DNA of 64,000 nt from Nostoc sp. PCC 7524 (GTDB taxonomy: Bacteria; Cyanobacteriota; Cyanobacteriia; Cyanobacteriales; Nostocaceae): contig NC_019684.1 of NCBI RefSeq assembly GCF_000316645.1, positions 3,377,501-3,441,500 on the forward strand, given 5' to 3'. Positions 55,571-64,000 of the stretch are shown here, piece after piece. The stretch's first letter is position 1. Every line of letters starts with the position of its first letter. The notes beneath the pieces were generated by a model. That model saw only the letters and a list, made by a program, of their open reading frames with translations. It made no database searches and was not told where the DNA came from. The position numbers and the translations under genes were made by a program.

Positions 55571-58500
55571 ATGACTAGCGAAAATTACATTGAACCCGCC
55601 TTTCTATTGCCCGACTTGATTGAAATCCAGCGTTCCAGCTTTCGCTGGTTTTTAGAAGAAGGGCTAATCGAAGAACTTAACTCCTTTAGTCCTATTACAG
55701 ACTATACCGGCAAATTAGAACTGCATTTTTTAGGACAAAACTACAAACTCAAGGAGCCAAAGTACAGCGTTGAAGAAGCCAAACGCCGGGATAGTACCTA
55801 TGCTGTACAAATGTATGTCCCCACCCGTCTGCTGAATAAAGAAACTGGGGATATTAAAGAGCAAGAAGTATTTATTGGTGATCTACCTTTGATGACCGAT
55901 CGCGGTACCTTTATCATTAACGGAGCCGAGCGGGTAATTGTCAATCAAATCGTGCGATCGCCTGGAGTTTACTACAAATCAGAAATCGATAAAAACGGAC
56001 GACGTACCTATTCTGCCAGTTTGATCCCCAACCGGGGGGCATGGCTGAAATTTGAAACAGACCGTAACGATTTAGTGTGGGTACGGATCGATAAAACCCG
56101 GAAACTCTCAGCCCAGGTATTACTCAAAGCTTTAGGGTTATCAGATAACGAAATTTTTGATGCTCTGCGCCATCCCGAATATTTCCAGAAAACCATCGAG
56201 AAAGAAGGGCAATTTTCTGAAGAAGAAGCCCTCATGGAGTTATATCGCAAACTCCGCCCCGGTGAACCACCCACAGTCCTCGGTGGGCAACAACTTTTAG
56301 ACTCCCGATTCTTCGACCCCAAACGTTATGACTTGGGTCGTGTTGGTAGATACAAACTTAACAAAAAATTACGCCTATCTGTACCTGAGACGGTGCGGAT
56401 TCTCACCCCTAGCGATATATTAGCCGCAGTTGATTACCTGATCAACCTGGAATATGACATTGGTAGTATTGACGACATCGACCACTTAGGCAACCGTCGC
56501 GTCAGAAGTGTCGGTGAGTTGTTGCAAAACCAAGTCCGAGTAGGATTAAACCGCCTAGAGAGGATCATTCGGGAACGGATGACCGTATCTGACGCGGAAG
56601 TCCTCACCCCTGCTTCCCTGGTGAACCCCAAACCCTTGGTAGCAGCCATCAAAGAATTCTTTGGTTCTAGCCAATTAAGTCAGTTCATGGATCAAACCAA
56701 TCCCCTAGCAGAACTGACCCACAAACGCCGTTTATCAGCCCTTGGCCCTGGCGGTTTGACCCGTGAACGGGCAGGGTTTGCCGTGCGAGATATCCATCCT
56801 TCCCACTACGGGCGGATTTGTCCCATTGAAACACCAGAAGGCCCCAACGCTGGTTTGATTGGTTCCTTGGCAACCCACGCCCGCGTTAACCTGTATGGCT
56901 TCTTAGAAACTCCCTTTAGACCAGTAGAAAATGGTCGAGTGAGATTTGACCTGCCAGCAGTATACATGACGGCAGATGAAGAAGACGACCTGCGGGTAGC
57001 ACCTGGAGATACCCAACTAGATGAAAATGGCTACATCCTGGGTCCACAAGTACCTGTACGTTATCGCCAGGATTGGTCTACCACAACCCCTGAGCAGGTA
57101 GACTACGTAGCTGTGTCCCCCGTGCAGATTGTATCTGTAGCTACTAGCATGATTCCCTTCTTGGAACATGACGACGCTAACCGCGCCCTCATGGGTTCCA
57201 ATATGCAACGGCAAGCAGTCCCCCTACTCAAACCAGAGCGGCCATTGGTAGGTACAGGCTTAGAAGCCCAAGGTGCTAGAGACTCTGGGATGGTGATTAT
57301 CTCCCGGACGGATGGGGATGTCACCTATGTAGATGCCACAGAAATTCGTGTCCGTCCTAAACCCAATGCCCCAGAAATTAAGTACACGATTTCCAAATAC
57401 CAGCGTTCTAACCAGGATACCTGTCTCAACCAAAAGCCCCTCGTGCGGATGGGTGAACGTGTAGTGGCAGGTCAGGTATTAGCTGATGGTTCCTCTACTG
57501 AAGGGGGCGAATTGGCCCTGGGACAAAATATCGTCGTTGCTTATATGCCGTGGGAAGGCTACAACTACGAAGACGCAATTTTGATTTCCGAGCGCCTGGT
57601 ACAAGATGACATTTACACCTCAATTCACATTGAAAAATATGAAATTGAGGCACGCCAGACCAAACTCGGACCAGAAGAAATCACCAGAGAAATTCCCAAC
57701 GTCGGGGAAGATGCCTTACGTCAGTTAGATGAACAGGGGATCATTCGCATTGGGGCGTGGGTAGAAGCTGGAGACATCTTAGTAGGTAAAGTCACACCCA
57801 AAGGAGAATCTGACCAACCCCCAGAAGAAAAGCTGTTGCGGGCGATTTTCGGGGAAAAAGCACGGGATGTGAGAGATAATTCCCTGCGCGTCCCTAACGG
57901 TGAAAAAGGGCGGGTAGTTGACGTGCGTCTATTTACCCGTGAACAGGGTGATGAATTACCACCAGGTGCCAACATGGTAGTCCGGGTATATGTTGCCCAA
58001 AAACGGAAAATCCAAGTTGGAGACAAAATGGCAGGTCGCCACGGGAATAAAGGGATTATTTCTCGCATATTGCCGATAGAAGATATGCCTTATCTGCCCG
58101 ATGGCGCACCTGTAGATATCGTGCTGAATCCCCTGGGTGTACCTAGCCGGATGAACGTCGGACAAGTATTTGAGTGTCTGTTAGGTTGGGCTGGTTACAA
58201 CTTAGGTGTGCGGTTTAAGATTACCCCCTTTGATGAAATGTATGGGGAAGAATCATCTCGAAAAATTGTGCATGGCAAATTGCAAGAAGCACGGGATGAA
58301 ACCGGTCGCAACTGGGTGTATAACCCCGATGACTCTGGCAAAATCATGGTGTTTGATGGTCGGACTGGAGAACCATTCGACCGACCAGTTACAGTAGGTG
58401 TCGCTTATATGTTGAAGCTGGTACACCTAGTAGACGATAAGATTCACGCTCGTTCTACAGGACCATACTCCTTAGTAACGCAGCAACCCTTGGGTGGTAA

Positions 58501-58870
58501 AGCGCAACAAGGTGGTCAGCGATTTGGGGAAATGGAAGTGTGGGCATTGGAAGCCTTTGGTGCAGCGTACACCTTGCAAGAGTTGCTGACAGTGAAATCC
58601 GACGATATGCAGGGACGAAACGAAGCATTAAATGCGATCGTTAAAGGTAAGGCGATTCCCAGACCCGGTACACCAGAGTCCTTCAAAGTATTGATGCGAG
58701 AACTGCAATCCTTGGGTTTAGATATTGCTGTCCATAAGGTAGAAACCCAAGCCGATGGTAGTTCCTTAGATGTGGAAGTTGATTTGATGGCAGACCAAGC
58801 CAACAGAAGAACACCACCTCGACCAACCTACGAATCGCTTTCCCGTGAATCATTGGAAGACGACGAATAA
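55571..58870 (+). CDS. rpoB: RNA polymerase beta subunit
   Basis: The 1099-residue subunit is complete, from [20 protein letters not shown] to the C-terminal clamp. Signatures include [21 protein letters not shown] (rifampicin region), [37 protein letters not shown] in two parts, and [12 protein letters not shown]. The ATG at 55571 follows AGGTAGAGGC. It is the first gene of rpoB-rpoC1-rpoC2. Confidence 0.97.
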   Translation: MTSENYIEPAFLLPDLIEIQRSSFRWFLEEGLIEELNSFSPITDYTGKLELHFLGQNYKLKEPKYSVEEAKRRDSTYAVQMYVPTRLLNKETGDIKEQEVFIGDLPLMTDRGTFIINGAERVIVNQIVRSPGVYYKSEIDKNGRRTYSASLIPNRGAWLKFETDRNDLVWVRIDKTRKLSAQVLLKALGLSDNEIFDALRHPEYFQKTIEKEGQFSEEEALMELYRKLRPGEPPTVLGGQQLLDSRFFDPKRYDLGRVGRYKLNKKLRLSVPETVRILTPSDILAAVDYLINLEYDIGSIDDIDHLGNRRVRSVGELLQNQVRVGLNRLERIIRERMTVSDAEVLTPASLVNPKPLVAAIKEFFGSSQLSQFMDQTNPLAELTHKRRLSALGPGGLTRERAGFAVRDIHPSHYGRICPIETPEGPNAGLIGSLATHARVNLYGFLETPFRPVENGRVRFDLPAVYMTADEEDDLRVAPGDTQLDENGYILGPQVPVRYRQDWSTTTPEQVDYVAVSPVQIVSVATSMIPFLEHDDANRALMGSNMQRQAVPLLKPERPLVGTGLEAQGARDSGMVIISRTDGDVTYVDATEIRVRPKPNAPEIKYTISKYQRSNQDTCLNQKPLVRMGERVVAGQVLADGSSTEGGELALGQNIVVAYMPWEGYNYEDAILISERLVQDDIYTSIHIEKYEIEARQTKLGPEEITREIPNVGEDALRQLDEQGIIRIGAWVEAGDILVGKVTPKGESDQPPEEKLLRAIFGEKARDVRDNSLRVPNGEKGRVVDVRLFTREQGDELPPGANMVVRVYVAQKRKIQVGDKMAGRHGNKGIISRILPIEDMPYLPDGAPVDIVLNPLGVPSRMNVGQVFECLLGWAGYNLGVRFKITPFDEMYGEESSRKIVHGKLQEARDETGRNWVYNPDDSGKIMVFDGRTGEPFDRPVTVGVAYMLKLVHLVDDKIHARSTGPYSLVTQQPLGGKAQQGGQRFGEMEVWALEAFGAAYTLQELLTVKSDDMQGRNEALNAIVKGKAIPRPGTPESFKVLMRELQSLGLDIAVHKVETQADGSSLDVEVDLMADQANRRTPPRPTYESLSRESLEDDE

Positions 58871-58891
58871 ATTTAGGGACTGGGGACTGGT

Positions 58892-58970
58892 GAGCCAGCG
58901 CGGTCTTGGGGGTTTCCCCCATGTTGGCGTAAGCCTTCCCGTAAGGGTGCGACTGGCGAACCCGAAGGGG
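58892..58970. repeat. dispersed repeat with GAGCCAGCGCGGTC and GCGAACCCGAAGG ends
   Basis: The gap between rpoB and rpoC1 (202 bp) contains a known cyanobacterial dispersed repeat, GAGCCAGCGCGGTCTTGGGG...GCGACTGGCGAACCCGAAGG, with a GGGGGTTTCCCCC palindrome inside, flanked by heptads. Confidence 0.6.
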
Positions 58971-59039
58971 GACTAGGAAATAATCCCCAGTAACCAATAC
59001 CGAGTACCCAATACCCACTCCCCAAGGTTCTAAAACTAA

Positions 59040-60950
<1,911 letters not shown>

Positions 60951-61050
60951 GGAGTAGGGAATAGGGAGTAGGAAATATCACCACTCACTACTCCCCATTC
61001 ACCACTCCCCACTCCCTACCATTGACTAAGGACTAATGACTAATGACTAA
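60951..61050. repeat. heptad repeats between rpoC1 and rpoC2
   Basis: GGGAGTA, CACTCCC and TAATGAC heptads fill the 92-bp gap. The TAATGAC units run up to and into the rpoC2 start. Confidence 0.65.
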
Positions 61051-64000
61051 CGAAAAGATGATTTTTCGCAATCGCATCGTTGACAAAGGTCAACTGAGAA
61101 ATTTGATTTCTTGGGCATTTACCCACTATGGAACGGCGCGAACCGCAGTAATGGCGGATAAATTGAAAGATTTAGGGTTTCGCTATGCTACCAGAGCGGG
61201 GGTTTCTATCAGCGTTGATGACTTGATGGTACCACCAACGAAGCGGAGTCTGTTGGAGTCAGCCGAGGAAGAAATTCGCGCTACCGAGGCTCGTTACCAA
61301 AGGGGTGAAATTACGGAAGTAGAACGCTTCCAAAAGGTAATTGATACCTGGAATGGTACCAGTGAAGCCCTCAAAGATGAAGTAGTCACCCACTTTAAAC
61401 AGACTAATCCCCTCAACTCTGTATACATGATGGCGTTTTCTGGGGCGCGGGGTAATATCTCCCAAGTACGTCAGTTGGTAGGGATGCGGGGACTGATGGC
61501 AGATCCCCAAGGGGAAATTATTGACTTACCTATCAAAACTAACTTCCGTGAAGGACTGACTGTCACCGAGTACATTATTTCCTCTTACGGTGCGCGCAAA
61601 GGGTTGGTAGACACCGCTTTACGTACCGCCGACTCTGGTTATCTCACCCGTCGTCTAGTTGACGTATCCCAGGATGTGATCATTCGGGAAATTGATTGTG
61701 GTACTACTAGAGGGATTCCCCTACGGGCGATGACTGAAGGTAGCAAAACCCTAATCAAGTTGTCTACACGCTTGTTAGGACGGGTAGTAGGAGAAGATGT
61801 GATTCATCCTACTACTAAGGAAGTAATTGCACCGCGCAATACCCCAATTTCTGATGACTTAGCTAAAGAAATTGAAAAGGCTGGGGTGACAGAAGTCGTA
61901 GTGCGATCGCCTCTTACCTGTGAAGCTGCCCGTTCAGTATGTCAACATTGCTACGGCTGGAGTTTAGCCCACGCCAAAATGGTAGATTTGGGGGAAGCGG
62001 TAGGGATTATCGCTGCCCAAAGTATTGGGGAACCTGGAACCCAGCTCACCATGCGGACATTCCACACTGGGGGTGTATTCACAGGGGAAGTCGCCCAACA
62101 AGTACGTTCCAAAATCGATGGTACTGTCAAGCTACCTCGCAAACTGCGGACAAGACCCCATCGTACCCGTCACGGTGAAGATGCCTTGTATGTCGAGAGC
62201 AACGGGACTTTGATTCTAGAACCCCGTAAAGATGGGGCAGAAACTCCAGTTCCCCAAGAAATTAATGTTACCCAAGGTTCAACATTATATATAGTTGATG
62301 GGCAGCAGGTAAAAGTGGGTCAGTTACTGGCCGAGGTTGCCCTCGGTGGACGCACCACCCGTGCCAACACAGAAAAAGCTGTAAAAGATGTGGCATCTGA
62401 CTTAGCTGGTGAAGTTAAATTTGCTGAGGTAGTTCCGGAACAAAAAACCGATCGTCAAGGCAACACCACCACTACAGCCGCACGGGGTGGTTTGATTTGG
62501 ATTTTGTCTGGGGAGGTTTATAACTTACCACCAGGGGCAGAATTGGTGGTCAAGAACGGCGACTCCGTAGCAACTAACGGCGTGTTGGCGGAAACCAAAT
62601 TAACTACCTTACATGGTGGTGTAGTCCGTTTACCAGAGGCTACCCCAGGCAAGAGTACCAGGGAAATTGAAATTATTACGGCTTCTGTGGTTTTAGACCA
62701 AGCCACAGTTACCGTCCAAAGTTCCCAAGGGCGCAACAACTACCTCATCACCACAGGTAATAACCAAGTATTTAACTTGCGGACTACTCCAGGCACAAAA
62801 GTTCAGAATGGTCAAGTAGTAGCTGAGTTAATTGATGACCGCTATCGTACCACCACAGGTGGATTGCTCAAGTTTGCTGGTGTAGAAGTCCAGAAAAAAG
62901 GCAAAGCCAAACTAGGTTACGAAGTGGTGCAGGGAGGTACACTGTTATGGATTCCCGAAGAAACCCACGAAGTCAACAAAGATATCTCCTTGTTGTTGGT
63001 AGAAGATGGTCAGTATGTCGAAGCTGGTACTGAAGTTGTTAAAGACATTTTCTGCCAAAACAATGGTGTAGTTGAAGTCACCCAGAAAAACGACATTTTG
63101 CGGGAAGTTGTGGTTAAGCCTGGGGAACTGCTGATGGTAGATGATCCAGAAGCAGTAATCGGTAAAGATGACACCATCCTCCCCGCAGGTGAAGAATTAT
63201 TGGGACGAGTCTTCAATGAACTGCGTTATATCCAGTATGTGGAATCACCAGAAGGCCCAGCATTGTTAAGCCGTCCCGTGGTAGAGTTTGCTGTACCTAC
63301 TAATCCTGATGTACCATCTACTACATCTGTCAGCCAACAAACCGGACGTTCAATTCAAATGCGGGCAGTACAGCGACTGCCTTACAAAGATTCTGAACGT
63401 GTCAAGTCTGTGGAAGGTGTAGAACTGCTACGTACCCAATTAGTTTTGGAAATTGAGCAGGAAGGTGAACAAGAACATAATGCTTCACCTCTAGCCGCAG
63501 ATATTGAATTAGTACCGGATGCTGAAAATCCAGACATTCAACGCTTACAGTTGGTAATTTTGGAGTCCTTGGTGATTCGGCGCGATATTGCTGCTGATGC
63601 GACTCAAGGCAGTACCCAAACCAGTCTGGAGGTAAAAGACGGAGACACTATCGCACCTGGTGCTGTGGTAGCACGTACCCAAATCTTGTCTAAAGAAGGT
63701 GGGATTGTGCGGGGCGTACAAAAGGGTACTGAAGCAGTGCGTCGTTGTTTAGTGCTGCGCCACAATGACATGGTAACGCTGAATGCTACCGCCCAACCCA
63801 CCGTCAAAGCAGGTGACTTAATTGTTGCAGGTGCAGCAATTGCTCCTGGTGTCTTCGCTGAGGAATCTGGCCAAGTTGTGTCAGTGAAAAATGCTAATGC
63901 GGCATCTGCTGGTAGTGAATCAGCACTCAGCGTCCAAAATTACTCAGTCACAATCCGTGTTGGTCGTCCCTACCGAGTTAGTCCTGGTGCAGTGTTACAG
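61043..64000 (+). CDS. rpoC2: RNA polymerase beta-prime subunit (RpoC2), partial
   Basis: RpoC2 is the C-terminal part of beta-prime in cyanobacteria. The frame begins at ATG 61043 ([20 protein letters not shown]) and is open for 986 codons to the window edge, so the 3' part lies outside. Conserved pieces are [42 protein letters not shown] [20 protein letters not shown], zinc ligands [13 protein letters not shown], and [21 protein letters not shown]. From about residue 360 it enters the long lineage-specific insertion (SBHM repeats) typical of cyanobacteria. ATG 61058 (MIFRN) is an alternative start. Annotated separately because it runs off the right edge. Confidence 0.96.
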   Translation, partial: MTNEKMIFRNRIVDKGQLRNLISWAFTHYGTARTAVMADKLKDLGFRYATRAGVSISVDDLMVPPTKRSLLESAEEEIRATEARYQRGEITEVERFQKVIDTWNGTSEALKDEVVTHFKQTNPLNSVYMMAFSGARGNISQVRQLVGMRGLMADPQGEIIDLPIKTNFREGLTVTEYIISSYGARKGLVDTALRTADSGYLTRRLVDVSQDVIIREIDCGTTRGIPLRAMTEGSKTLIKLSTRLLGRVVGEDVIHPTTKEVIAPRNTPISDDLAKEIEKAGVTEVVVRSPLTCEAARSVCQHCYGWSLAHAKMVDLGEAVGIIAAQSIGEPGTQLTMRTFHTGGVFTGEVAQQVRSKIDGTVKLPRKLRTRPHRTRHGEDALYVESNGTLILEPRKDGAETPVPQEINVTQGSTLYIVDGQQVKVGQLLAEVALGGRTTRANTEKAVKDVASDLAGEVKFAEVVPEQKTDRQGNTTTTAARGGLIWILSGEVYNLPPGAELVVKNGDSVATNGVLAETKLTTLHGGVVRLPEATPGKSTREIEIITASVVLDQATVTVQSSQGRNNYLITTGNNQVFNLRTTPGTKVQNGQVVAELIDDRYRTTTGGLLKFAGVEVQKKGKAKLGYEVVQGGTLLWIPEETHEVNKDISLLLVEDGQYVEAGTEVVKDIFCQNNGVVEVTQKNDILREVVVKPGELLMVDDPEAVIGKDDTILPAGEELLGRVFNELRYIQYVESPEGPALLSRPVVEFAVPTNPDVPSTTSVSQQTGRSIQMRAVQRLPYKDSERVKSVEGVELLRTQLVLEIEQEGEQEHNASPLAADIELVPDAENPDIQRLQLVILESLVIRRDIAADATQGSTQTSLEVKDGDTIAPGAVVARTQILSKEGGIVRGVQKGTEAVRRCLVLRHNDMVTLNATAQPTVKAGDLIVAGAAIAPGVFAEESGQVVSVKNANAASAGSESALSVQNYSVTIRVGRPYRVSPGAVLQ

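Overview
The window is chromosomal DNA from a cyanobacterium, most likely a filamentous, heterocyst-forming Nostoc/Anabaena relative. The evidence is the dense HIP1 octamer (GCGATCGC), the split RNA polymerase genes rpoC1 and rpoC2, a CpcS/CpeS-type phycobiliprotein lyase, a CrtD-type carotenoid desaturase, PEP-CTERM and SLH proteins, and many heptanucleotide tandem repeats (STRR type) between genes. Most of it is ordinary core genome. The accessory features are small: MITE-like palindromes, gene remnants and one gene broken by a miniature IS605-type element.

Layout: 1-8.9 kb holds the left end of a secreted-protein gene, a membrane protein of unknown function, then rimP-nusA-ylxR-infB and two small cyanobacterial genes. 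9-14.5 kb holds a beta-helix/SLH surface protein, a DUF3493 protein, tRNA-Thr(CGU), a choice-of-anchor I/PEP-CTERM protein behind a good candidate Pho box, and a bilin lyase. 15-21 kb holds a lipoprotein adaptor plus RND pump and a family 2 glycosyltransferase. 21.2-25.5 kb is the conserved block rplS, tRNA-Trp, secE, nusG, rplK, rplA, L10 leader, rplJ, rplL, closed by a strong terminator.

25.8-37.3 kb is mixed: an HlyD-type adaptor, an SDR protein, xth, a decayed glycosyltransferase pseudogene, a small zinc-ribbon protein, a zinc alcohol dehydrogenase, a HEAT-repeat secreted protein, a DUF5674 gene overlapping its neighbour, and crtD. At 37.6-40.9 kb a large gene fusing a cyclic-nucleotide-binding domain, a sigma54-activator-like AAA+ domain and a NapH/NosR-like membrane polyferredoxin is interrupted by a 594-bp IS200/IS605-type miniature element. 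The element keeps both end hairpins, a 52-residue ribbon-helix-helix gene and what looks like the 3' tail of tnpB, but no transposase. This is the most interesting locus in the window.

40.9-54.8 kb holds a Fic protein, an SmpA-like small protein, an M16 peptidase with an in-frame heptad repeat, a fructosamine kinase, a large membrane-anchored repeat protein, hslO, a histidine kinase, a USP, hisD, rpsT and tatD. 54.8-64 kb holds a long leader, then rpoB, rpoC1 and the first 986 codons of rpoC2, which runs off the right edge.

Functionally, three blocks serve transcription and translation (rimP-infB, rplS-rplL, rpsT-tatD-rpoBC1C2). The rest serves the envelope, secretion, pigments and stress. 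All product names come from reading motifs and from family knowledge; no database search was run.
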